Of a stretch of DNA of 5,682 nt, positions 1 to 5,682 are shown in pieces. The notes below the pieces were generated by a model. It made no database searches and was not told where the DNA came from. It saw only the letters and a program-made list of their open reading frames with translations. Both the position numbers and the translations under genes were made by a program. The stretch is from the NCBI GenBank assembly GCA_024696565.1, contig JAILGR010000007.1, forward strand, positions 1 through 5,682, read 5' to 3'. This DNA comes from Acholeplasmatales bacterium. Lineage in GTDB: Bacteria; Bacillota_I; Bacilli_A; Acholeplasmatales; Anaeroplasmataceae. How positions within the stretch are numbered: the first letter of the stretch is position 1; every line of letters begins with the position of its first letter.

Positions 1-182
1 TATTATTTAATATTATTTTCTTAAATATTGATATTTTTGCATATTGGATTATGGACATTCCATTTGAAATATTATTAGCTTCATCTAGTGCATTTACACT
101 ATTTTATTTATATAATCCAATATCTAATAAGCTTTCAAATCTATTATCAGAAAAAGATTATACAAATCAATTAGAAAAATGA
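1..182 (+). CDS. C-terminal end of a membrane protein (5' end outside the window)
   Basis: An open frame runs in from the window edge (first full codon at position 3) and gives 59 residues before a TGA stop at 180-182. The first part is strongly hydrophobic. A second hydrophobic stretch at about residues 19-37 follows the short motif DIPFE, and the tail after it is polar and charged (NPISNKL, then a Glu/Lys-rich end). This pattern fits the last membrane helix and cytoplasmic tail of a multi-pass protein. The DIPFE-helix-YNPISNKL arrangement vaguely recalls the end of ECF-type transporter substrate-binding (S) components, but that is an impression and not a recognised motif. The frame has the same A/T-rich codon use as the rest of the window and contains a TGG tryptophan codon. 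No terminator is visible between it and the next gene. The role cannot be assigned from this fragment. Confidence 0.7.
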   Translation, partial: LFNIIFLNIDIFAYWIMDIPFEILLASSSAFTLFYLYNPISNKLSNLLSEKDYTNQLEK

Positions 183-189
183 AAATTTC

Positions 190-218
190 TTGTGTATTAC
201 AAAAATTTATGATAAAAT
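190..218 (+). promoter_or_regulatory. Candidate sigma-A promoter for the 252-residue membrane protein gene
   Basis: TTGTGT at 190-195 could serve as a weak -35 box (3 of 6 consensus bases). After a 17-nt spacer comes TAAAAT at 213-218 (5 of 6 bases of TATAAT). TG at 210-211, one base before the hexamer, forms an extended -10. Transcription would start near 225, leaving a leader of roughly 35 nt before the TTG start at 259. It lies just after the stop codon of the preceding gene. In DNA this AT-rich, chance matches are common, so this is a plausible candidate only. Confidence 0.45.
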
Positions 219-243
219 AATAGGGCTTTATGTAATTTATTTT

Positions 244-249
244 AAGGAG
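244..249 (+). promoter_or_regulatory. Ribosome binding site that fixes a TTG start
   Basis: AAGGAG is a near-perfect Shine-Dalgarno sequence, with 9 nt between it and the TTG at 259-261. It is the strongest such site in the window. It decides the start of the next gene: the frame is open further upstream, but the earlier TTG at 190 has no comparable site. The first in-frame ATG (511) would remove the whole membrane anchor. Confidence 0.8.
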
Positions 250-258
250 TTGATTCTC

Positions 259-1017
259 TTGGCTACAATCAAAAGAAAAAAGGTTTCTACTGCTAAGGCA
301 GCTAAGCAAAAAAAGAATCTTTTAAAGAATAAACTATTTTGGATTATATCATCAATTGCAATAGTATTAATTGCAGCTGGTATTATTATTCCAATTGTTA
401 TTGTAAATAATCAAAATTCTACAACTGAACAAACAGATTATTTTGCAAATACTCATACATATGCAGGTAATGAAATAACATTCAAAAAAGCAAATTTTGA
501 AGGAATCATTATGCATACATCTGAAGTAGACTTTGAAACAGAAGAAGGATTTGCTACATATCAAAAACATATTTTCTTCTTTGCGTTCAATTTATCTAAT
601 TTTTATGCAGATAATTCTATGGATACTGATGAAACTAAATATTTCAACTCTATTCATAAAGAAGCATTAACAAGTATGTTAAAACTTCAAAACGCAATTA
701 ATAATTATAATAATGCTATTTTAAATGATAATGTTGCTGATAATGACGATGAAGTTGCTTATTTATATGTAATTGATTTATCAAAAGGAAATAACGCAAG
801 TACAGTATCATCTTCATATTCAGATTATTTCGGTTGTTCAGATGGTCAATCATTTGCTTTCGGTTATATCAATGGTGTTAATAAATTAGTTAAAGAATAT
901 AAACTAAATGATGTTGCTCAAAGTGTATATACAAATGATATGAATGAATTTAATACTACAGTTTGTGATAACTCAATTGCGTTTATGAATGATTATAACT
1001 TTAAAACAAATAATTAA
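259..1017 (+). CDS. Single-pass membrane protein with an extracytoplasmic domain, function unknown
   Basis: The protein has 252 residues when started at TTG 259, chosen for the AAGGAG site 9 nt upstream. Residues 1-25 are highly basic (about ten Lys/Arg, no acidic residue), followed by one hydrophobic helix at about 26-49. This predicts a short cytoplasmic tail and an outside domain. That domain is acidic and rich in Asn, Tyr and Ser. Alternating hydrophobic strands are visible at 104-110 (HIFFFAF), 166-174 (VAYLYVIDL) and 198-207 (SFAFGYINGV). Their order and the NG turn in the last resemble a thioredoxin-like fold. No CXXC is present, however: the place where it would fall reads NLSNFY. The only cysteines are at 193 and 236, which might form a disulfide outside the cell. 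The fold is an inference and no enzymatic role can be claimed. The gene has its own candidate promoter and a hairpin directly after its TAA stop, so it may be transcribed alone. Confidence 0.85.
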   Translation: MATIKRKKVSTAKAAKQKKNLLKNKLFWIISSIAIVLIAAGIIIPIVIVNNQNSTTEQTDYFANTHTYAGNEITFKKANFEGIIMHTSEVDFETEEGFATYQKHIFFFAFNLSNFYADNSMDTDETKYFNSIHKEALTSMLKLQNAINNYNNAILNDNVADNDDEVAYLYVIDLSKGNNASTVSSSYSDYFGCSDGQSFAFGYINGVNKLVKEYKLNDVAQSVYTNDMNEFNTTVCDNSIAFMNDYNFKTNN

Positions 1018-1019
1018 AA

Positions 1020-1041
1020 AAAGGCCTTCTAAAGGCCTTCT
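1020..1041 (+). repeat. Perfect 11-bp tandem direct repeat (two copies)
   Basis: AAAGGCCTTCT occurs twice in a row, at 1020-1030 and 1031-1041. Each copy contains the palindrome AAGGCCTT, so the two copies can pair with each other as a hairpin. The repeat therefore coincides with the terminator stem and may record how that terminator arose. Confidence 0.85.
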
Positions 1042-1045
1042 TTTT
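1021..1045 (+). terminator. Rho-independent terminator after the 252-residue membrane protein gene
   Basis: AAGGCCTT (1021-1028) pairs with AAGGCCTT (1032-1039) around a 3-nt CTA loop, giving an 8-bp stem with four G-C pairs in its core. After one C comes TTTTT at 1041-1045. It starts 3 nt after the TAA stop at 1015-1017. The T tract is short, so readthrough into tex is possible. A run of A before the stem gives a T tract on the other strand, but no minus-strand gene ends here. Confidence 0.75.
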
Positions 1046-1052
1046 GTAAGAT

Positions 1053-1057
1053 GGGGG
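1053..1057 (+). promoter_or_regulatory. Atypical GGGGG ribosome binding site of tex
   Basis: GGGGG lies 7 nt before the ATG of tex, in the correct place for a Shine-Dalgarno site. It departs from GGAGG and would rely on a G-U wobble with the anti-Shine-Dalgarno CCUCC. A G run of this kind is unusual in DNA this AT-rich, which supports its being functional. Confidence 0.6.
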
Positions 1058-1064
1058 TATTCTT

Positions 1065-3242
1065 ATGGAATTAAATGAAAAGGTATTAGCTAATCTAGAG
1101 AAAAGCTTAAATATCAAAGTAGAACAAATTAAGGCAGTATTAGAAATGCTAGAGGATGAAAAGACTGTAGCATTTATCGCAAGATATCGTAAGGAAACTA
1201 CTGGTGGATTAGATGAAGAAGTAATCCGTCAGATTGCAGATAGCTATAATTATGGATTAAACTTAGAAAAAAGAAAAGCTGATGTTATTAGATTAATAGA
1301 TGAAAAGGGCATGTTAAATGAAGCTTTAGAACAAGAAATTAGAGCTTGTGAAAAGCTTATTGATGTAGAAGATTTATATCGTCCTTATAAAGAAAAGAAA
1401 AAAACAAAGGCTACAGAAGCTATTGCTTTAGGCTTAGAGCCATTAGCTGATACTATGTTAAAGCTATATCAAGGTAAAGATAAAGATGAACTTGTTAAAC
1501 CATTTTTAAATGATAAGGTTAAAACTATTGATGATGCTTTAACTTTAGCTAAATATATTGTTGCTGAAAAGATATCTGATAATGCATCTTTCCGTAAGAT
1601 TATCCGTGATAAGGCTTTAATCTATGGCACAATCATTTGTAAAAAGAAGAAAAATGATAAAGATCCTGATGAAAAATATAAAAATTATTATGAATCAAGT
1701 GAAAACATTGGTCGTATTAAACCTCATAGAGTATTAGCTATTAATAGAGCTGAAAATGAAGATGTTATTTCTGTTACAGTAGAACTACAACCAGAAAGAG
1801 ATTTAGAATTATTAAATAAAAAGATTGTTAGAGGTAGAGATTCTGTCTTTAAGAAAGAATTAGAAGAAGCAATTTTAGATTCTTATAAAAGATTAATTGC
1901 TCCATCTATTGGTAGAGAAATAAGAACTATTTTAACAGAAAAGGCTGAAGAAGGAGCTATTCATATTTTTGCATTAAATGTTAAGAATCTATTATTACAA
2001 GCTCCAATGAAAGATAAAGTTATTTTAGGTGTAGACCCTGCATATAGAACAGGTTGTAAGCTTGCAGTTATATCAAGAAATTCAATTGTAGAAGAAATAG
2101 GTGTTATTTATCCTAATGAAAAATCTAAAGATTCTAGAGTTGATCCAAGATTAGTAGATGAATCTAAAAAGACTATTTTAAGATTAATTAAGAAATATAG
2201 TGTTGATATTATTGCTATTGGTAATGGTACTGCCGGTAGAGAAACAGAAGCTTTTATTGCTGAAGTAATAAAGGAAAATCATTTAGATTGTAAATATGTT
2301 ATGGTAAGTGAGGCTGGAGCTTCAGTATATTCAGCATCTGAAATTGCCATTGAGGAATTCCCTGATTTAACAGTTGAAAAGAGAAGTGCTATTTCAATTG
2401 CAAGACGTATTCAAGACCCACTAGCTGAATTAGTAAAGATTGACCCTAAGTCTATTGGTGTTGGTCAGTATCAACACGATGTAACTCAATCAAAACTAAA
2501 TAAAGCATTGGATGATGTTGTATCTGATGCAGTTAATAAAGTTGGTGTAAACTTAAATACAGCATCTATTTCATTATTATCTTATGTATCAGGTTTAACT
2601 AAAGCTGTATCTAAAAATATTATTGCTTACCGTGAGGCTAATGGTGGCTTTAATTCTCGTGATGAGGTAAAGAATGTAAGTAAGATGGGACCTAAGACTT
2701 ATGAACAATGTATTGGTTTCTTAAGAATCTTAGGTGGTAAAAACCCACTAGATGCAACACCTATTCACCCTGAATCATATGATAAGGCTTTAAAACTATT
2801 AAAATTAATGAATTTAGACGAATCTGCCCTTGGTACTGATAAGATTAAAGAAGCAGTAGAAAAACTAAATAAACAAGAAATTATGGCTAAATTAGACATA
2901 GATTCTTATACATTAGATGATATATTAGATTCTTTCTTAAAACCATTAAGAGATATTCGTGATGATTATAAAGGCTTAACATTAAGAAGTGATATTATGC
3001 ACTTTGAAGATATTAAAGTTGGTGATGAATTAGATGGTACTGTAAGAAATGTATGTGACTTTGGCGCCTTTATTGACTGTGGTGTTAAATATGATGGTCT
3101 ATGCCATTTATCAAAGATGTCTACAGCTAAGATTAACCACCCATCTGATATATTATCTGTAGGTGATGAAGTTCATGTTTATGTAATAGATATTGATTAT
3201 ACTAAACATAAAATGGCTTTATCAATGATAAAACAACAATAA
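1065..3242 (+). CDS. tex: Tex family RNA/DNA-binding transcription accessory protein
   Basis: This 725-residue cytoplasmic protein is full length for Gram-positive Tex proteins (YdcI in Bacillus, YhgF in E. coli). Tex proteins bind nucleic acid and act in transcription, but their exact role is unsettled. Domains in order: the Tex N-terminal helical region, with FIARYRKETTGGLDE at 37-51 and DLYRPYKEKKKTKATEA at 103-119; a YqgF/RNase H-like domain from about 319 (VILGVDPAYRTGCK at 319-332, IGNGTAGRETE at 385-395); the family signature SIGVGQYQHDV at 463-473; helix-hairpin-helix DNA-binding motifs at about 496-560; and a C-terminal S1 RNA-binding domain at about 652-722 (VGDELDG, FGAFIDCG, DGLCHLS). 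The S1 domain is complete and ends almost at the C-terminus. The ATG start fits the family N-terminus. A hairpin lies just upstream, leaving no clear room for a private promoter. The downstream lipoprotein gene begins 18 nt after the TAA stop. Confidence 0.97.
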   Translation: MELNEKVLANLEKSLNIKVEQIKAVLEMLEDEKTVAFIARYRKETTGGLDEEVIRQIADSYNYGLNLEKRKADVIRLIDEKGMLNEALEQEIRACEKLIDVEDLYRPYKEKKKTKATEAIALGLEPLADTMLKLYQGKDKDELVKPFLNDKVKTIDDALTLAKYIVAEKISDNASFRKIIRDKALIYGTIICKKKKNDKDPDEKYKNYYESSENIGRIKPHRVLAINRAENEDVISVTVELQPERDLELLNKKIVRGRDSVFKKELEEAILDSYKRLIAPSIGREIRTILTEKAEEGAIHIFALNVKNLLLQAPMKDKVILGVDPAYRTGCKLAVISRNSIVEEIGVIYPNEKSKDSRVDPRLVDESKKTILRLIKKYSVDIIAIGNGTAGRETEAFIAEVIKENHLDCKYVMVSEAGASVYSASEIAIEEFPDLTVEKRSAISIARRIQDPLAELVKIDPKSIGVGQYQHDVTQSKLNKALDDVVSDAVNKVGVNLNTASISLLSYVSGLTKAVSKNIIAYREANGGFNSRDEVKNVSKMGPKTYEQCIGFLRILGGKNPLDATPIHPESYDKALKLLKLMNLDESALGTDKIKEAVEKLNKQEIMAKLDIDSYTLDDILDSFLKPLRDIRDDYKGLTLRSDIMHFEDIKVGDELDGTVRNVCDFGAFIDCGVKYDGLCHLSKMSTAKINHPSDILSVGDEVHVYVIDIDYTKHKMALSMIKQQ

Positions 3243-3247
3243 TTTAT

Positions 3248-3251
3248 AGGA
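3248..3251 (+). promoter_or_regulatory. Ribosome binding site of the tyrosine-rich lipoprotein gene
   Basis: AGGA sits 9 nt before ATG 3261, inside the 18-nt gap after the tex stop codon. It is modest but well placed. It supports the ATG as the start and translation from a transcript shared with tex. Confidence 0.55.
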
Positions 3252-3260
3252 TAACGAGAA

Positions 3261-4142
3261 ATGAAAAAAAGAGTTATATTTTTAGCACTAGCAAGTTTAA
3301 GCTTAATTACATTAACATCATGTAATGCTACATCAGTAGATTCTATAAATTTCACAATTAATGATATTAAATATGAAGTTGAATCATTATCTGATGAAGA
3401 AAAAAATGATCTTGAAAATAGATTAGAGAGTGATAAAACAACTTTTTTAAACACAAAATATAAAGCTTATTCAATTACACAAAGAAGAGATGCTGGGTTT
3501 TATAACAGTACATATCATAATGGTTATTATTATTCAAAGCTTGTTTATGATTGTGATTCTAATGATATTTATATGGCATTTAAAACAGAATACTACTCTG
3601 AAACTGGTGATGTAAAATCTGATATACAATATGAAAAAAGATTTAAATATAATGAAAAAAATAATGAGTATAATGTTTATGTAGATATTAAACTTGATGA
3701 GGCAAATTTTTTTCTGTTTAATAAATTATATAGTGGAAATGCAAAGCTTACATGTTCTTTTACCCCTAAGGATAAATTTAATTATGATTTTTCGTCATAT
3801 TATTCTATTGCACATCAGGTTGCCCAAGAAGCATATTATGATGATAATGTTTTATATATTGTAGCTGTTGGGGGGAAAAATAGGTACTATTTTGAGAATG
3901 GTCTAATAAAAGCTGTATTGTATGTGGAATATGAAGAGAACCATCTATCTCAAACTAGTGAGTATGTAGGATTTGATTTTTATACATCTTCAGTATTTAA
4001 TAATAAAGATTTGAGTGGATATGAATCAATTACAAAAGATTGTTCTGGAGATTTGAGTTATTATACTAATACTATAGATTACTATTTATTTACTGAGGAA
4101 CTTTTAGATACTTATTTTGAAAGTAAGAATATTGTATCTTAG
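3261..4142 (+). CDS. Tyrosine-rich predicted lipoprotein, function unknown
   Basis: The protein has 293 residues. It opens with a classic lipoprotein signal peptide: basic MKKR, a hydrophobic core, then the lipobox LTSC. Cys21 is the expected site of lipidation and signal peptidase II cleavage. The mature protein would be tethered to the outer face of the membrane. It contains about 35 tyrosines (roughly 12%), many in pairs or triplets (GYYY, SSYY, RYYF, SYY, DYYL). Alternating polar and hydrophobic residues, for example RYYFENGLIKAVLYVEY in the second half, suggest a mostly beta-strand domain. Such sheets occur in many surface lipoproteins, including LolA/LppX-like folds, but I recognise no family. 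No catalytic motif is evident. The gene follows tex by 18 nt with no terminator between, so the two are probably co-transcribed and end at the hairpin at 4154-4182. Several G/C runs (GGGGGG, ACCCC) differ slightly from the neighbouring genes. The shared transcript need not imply a shared function. Confidence 0.88.
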   Translation: MKKRVIFLALASLSLITLTSCNATSVDSINFTINDIKYEVESLSDEEKNDLENRLESDKTTFLNTKYKAYSITQRRDAGFYNSTYHNGYYYSKLVYDCDSNDIYMAFKTEYYSETGDVKSDIQYEKRFKYNEKNNEYNVYVDIKLDEANFFLFNKLYSGNAKLTCSFTPKDKFNYDFSSYYSIAHQVAQEAYYDDNVLYIVAVGGKNRYYFENGLIKAVLYVEYEENHLSQTSEYVGFDFYTSSVFNNKDLSGYESITKDCSGDLSYYTNTIDYYLFTEELLDTYFESKNIVS

Positions 4143-4153
4143 ACAAAACAAAA

Positions 4154-4182
4154 AGGGCACAATTTGTGCCCTAATTTTTTTT
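4154..4182. terminator. Bidirectional rho-independent terminator between convergent genes
   Basis: AGGGCACA (4154-4161) pairs with TGTGCCCT (4165-4172) around a 3-nt ATT loop, giving an 8-bp stem with five G-C pairs. After AA, eight T at 4175-4182 form the plus-strand T tract, ending the tex-lipoprotein transcript 12 nt past its TAG stop. On the minus strand the A run before the stem (4150-4154, continuing as ACAAAAC) reads as a T-rich tract, so the same hairpin can stop the opposing gene, whose TAA stop codon is at 4184-4186. Confidence 0.85.
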
Positions 4183-4183
4183 C

Positions 4184-5682
4184 TTATTTTGCAGTATCTT
4201 CTGGTCTAGACCAAGTATAAGTACCATCAATCCAAGCTTTATAATCAGAATCATCTTTATAATTAGTTACCTGATTTGCATAATATTCAACATCTACACC
4301 CTTATCTGTATCTGAAGTCTTAACTAAAATTGTATAATCATTATTAACAATTTGAATATTTAAAGAATTCAATAATAGATAAGTTTGGAAGTTACTAGAT
4401 GTATAAGTTGTAATAGCATCATCGAATAAGCTACTCATTAATGTAGCAATAGAAGATGTTAAACTTGAAGTTTGGTTATTTTGTTTTTGTACATAGTATA
4501 CAAAGAATTGGTTGAATGAAGCTTGATCTGCTTTATCATTTAATGAATCAGTATAAACAACAATATTATTTGTCTCATCATCACTATCTTCATATAGAGT
4601 AATAGCTAGATTTAATTGATAATCAGAATCATTCTTCTTAGAATAAGCTGTAGATTCAGGCTTATCATAATCTAATACTAATAATACATGGTAACCAAAG
4701 ACAGTCTTACATAATGTATTCATATCAATCTTAGCTGCAGAAGCTAAAATTTCTGTAGAATCTGTAGAATCAGCACATAATGCATATCCTTCATCTGCAG
4801 TCTTTGAATATAAGTAGAATAAACCATTCTTATAATTATCAATATCTAAATCAGCAGCTGCTAATTTAGCATATACTTTTTCTACATATTCTTTAAATGG
4901 AACAACGAAGTTAGATACTGAAGTTTCAGTAATAGGATCAGAACTTGATAACTCTTCAATAGTTAATAAGAAGTTATAATCTTTAAAATCATTCCAGTTA
5001 GTATATGTAGCACCACTAATTGAAGTATAAGGAGTCTTTAAATCAGCACCTTGTTCATAAGCTGTCTTGATATACTTTAGAATTTCATAATATGAGTTAG
5101 AACCATATTTTCCTGAAACAGATTCAATATATAATGCTCTAGCTAAATCACATACAGCATCTTCAAATTCTTGTTTTTCTGTATCACTAAACTTCTTAGT
5201 AAACTTATCAGGATCATCAGGAGAACCATCACCATCTGTATCTAAGTTAATTAAGAAGTGGTCTAAGTTAATATTGAATAGCTTAGAATATTTTTGATTA
5301 CCTGTAGCTAAAATATTAGCTAAGAAACTATTCTTTGCATCTTCAGATATAACATAGGCTTTAGTACCTTCAGTATCAGTCTTTTCTTGGCTAAATTCAG
5401 CAAATGACTTATATACAGTCTTTGTAGTATAGTCACTTAAGCATTCTTTAGCTGTGTAATAATACTTTAATACATCCTCTTTAGTTTCATAACCATAAGT
5501 TAATAATAAGAAATTAGATGTACCAAGTTCTTTAGAATAAGCAGAATTATTACCTGCTTCAAATTCAGAAATAGTATTATTTAATGTTTCTTCATTTGAA
5601 GTAATTGTATCTTCATCAACGAATTCATCTTTGAATTGGTATGTATATTCTAATTGGAAATAATTAGTTAAAATGCTTGTAC
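4184..5682 (-). CDS. Diverged PrsA/SurA-like foldase (parvulin-type) protein, N-terminus outside the window
   Basis: The minus-strand frame stays open from the right edge to the TAA at 4184-4186, giving 498 residues without the N-terminus. The first ATG, at 4723, is residue 320 of this frame and is unlikely to be the true start, because the 320 codons before it contain no stop and have the same composition. Residues are numbered from the first full codon (5678-5680). FGYHVLLVLD at 328-337 resembles the last strand of parvulin-type prolyl isomerases (the FGYHIIKV element). LLLTYGYETKEDVLKYY at about 58-74 resembles the chaperone helices of PrsA/SurA proteins. The rest of a canonical parvulin domain, such as the GGdLG segment, is not evident, so catalysis is doubtful. 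DTDGDGSPDDPD at 147-158 is a calcium-type loop. The protein is rich in Asp, Ser, Thr, Asn and Tyr, as expected for an extracytoplasmic protein. A signal peptide or lipobox would lie beyond the window. Two of its tryptophans are TGG codons near the C-terminus. Confidence 0.8.
   Translation of the reverse strand, partial: TSILTNYFQLEYTYQFKDEFVDEDTITSNEETLNNTISEFEAGNNSAYSKELGTSNFLLLTYGYETKEDVLKYYYTAKECLSDYTTKTVYKSFAEFSQEKTDTEGTKAYVISEDAKNSFLANILATGNQKYSKLFNINLDHFLINLDTDGDGSPDDPDKFTKKFSDTEKQEFEDAVCDLARALYIESVSGKYGSNSYYEILKYIKTAYEQGADLKTPYTSISGATYTNWNDFKDYNFLLTIEELSSSDPITETSVSNFVVPFKEYVEKVYAKLAAADLDIDNYKNGLFYLYSKTADEGYALCADSTDSTEILASAAKIDMNTLCKTVFGYHVLLVLDYDKPESTAYSKKNDSDYQLNLAITLYEDSDDETNNIVVYTDSLNDKADQASFNQFFVYYVQKQNNQTSSLTSSIATLMSSLFDDAITTYTSSNFQTYLLLNSLNIQIVNNDYTILVKTSDTDKGVDVEYYANQVTNYKDDSDYKAWIDGTYTWSRPEDTAK
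5207..5242 (-). other. DxDxDG calcium-binding-type loop within the foldase-like protein
   Basis: These codons encode DTDGDGSPDDPD (residues 147-158 of the visible frame). Acidic residues alternate at positions 1, 3 and 5, a Gly is at 6, and further Asp follow at 9, 10 and 12. This matches the loop of EF-hand, dockerin and thrombospondin type 3 repeats, which bind calcium in extracellular proteins. Only one copy is seen and flanking EF-hand helices are not obvious, so calcium binding is an inference. Confidence 0.6.

Noticed and set aside
190..258. An N-terminal extension of the 252-residue protein starting at TTG 190
   Set aside because: It has no Shine-Dalgarno site, would overlap the candidate promoter, and adds 23 residues before a much better start (AAGGAG, 9 nt, TTG 259).
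124..309. 61-residue minus-strand open frame
   Set aside because: It overlaps the end of the first gene and the start of the 252-residue gene, has no credible ribosome binding site, and has the Phe/Ile/Leu-rich composition typical of an antisense shadow in AT-rich DNA.
367..570. 67-residue minus-strand open frame, rich in Cys and Phe
   Set aside because: It lies wholly antisense to the well-supported 252-residue gene, and its composition is what reverse reading of that gene gives.
1047..1052. TAAGAT as a -10 box for tex
   Set aside because: Transcription would start only a few bases before the ATG and lose the ribosome binding site. No matching -35 box was found.
3197..3454. 85-residue minus-strand open frame
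   Set aside because: It is antisense to the end of tex and the lipoprotein signal peptide and has no independent support.
4184..4723. A separate 179-residue gene starting at ATG 4723 on the minus strand
   Set aside because: The same frame is open for 319 more codons upstream to the window edge with similar composition, so this ATG is an internal methionine. It lies just before the parvulin-like motif, not at a natural N-terminus.
4752..4769. Tandem 9-bp repeat TCTGTAGAA x2
   Set aside because: It merely encodes DSTDST within the foldase-like protein (residues 304-309), a short in-frame duplication of low-complexity sequence with no sign of a functional repeat array.
1..5682. CRISPR arrays, tRNA/rRNA genes, transposases, phage or toxin-antitoxin genes
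   Set aside because: None seen: no regularly spaced repeats, no GC-rich structured RNA segment in the short intergenic gaps, and no recombinase or transposase motifs in any of the five proteins.

Overview
The window is very AT-rich chromosomal DNA from a low-GC, Gram-positive-type bacterium (Bacillota or Mycoplasmatota-like). Supporting signs are A/T-ending codons, a lipobox lipoprotein with a short basic signal peptide, purine-rich Shine-Dalgarno sites and short hairpin-plus-T terminators. The genetic code looks standard rather than the Mycoplasma TGA=Trp code: the first gene ends in TGA, and the tryptophans checked are TGG. I cannot name the species. An uncultured gut lineage of the RF39 or Erysipelotrichales kind would fit, but that is inference.

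Layout, left to right. (1) Positions 1-182, + strand: the last 59 codons of a membrane protein. (2) Positions 190-1017, + strand: a candidate promoter, then a strong Shine-Dalgarno and a TTG start giving a 252-residue protein with one membrane anchor and an external domain, closed by a hairpin terminator made of a tandemly duplicated palindrome. (3) Positions 1065-3242, + strand: a complete tex gene, the only confidently recognised gene here. (4) Positions 3261-4142, + strand: a tyrosine-rich lipoprotein of unknown function, 18 nt behind tex and probably on the same transcript. (5) Positions 4154-4182: a terminator that can work in both directions, between convergent genes. (6) Positions 4184-5682, - strand: a large extracytoplasmic-type protein open to the window edge and lacking its N-terminus. 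It has a parvulin-like motif, FGYHVLLVLD, and a DxDxDG calcium-type loop, suggesting a diverged PrsA/SurA-like foldase.

Three of the five proteins are anchored or predicted to be outside the membrane and are poorly characterised. The tex gene is a housekeeping nucleic-acid-binding factor. I see no mobile element, CRISPR array, tRNA or rRNA, and no clear evidence of a new multi-gene system. The points most worth checking are the diverged foldase, the possible thioredoxin-like fold without CXXC in the 252-residue protein, and the terminator that leaves tex without obvious room for its own promoter. There is no gene-free stretch over 300 bases.
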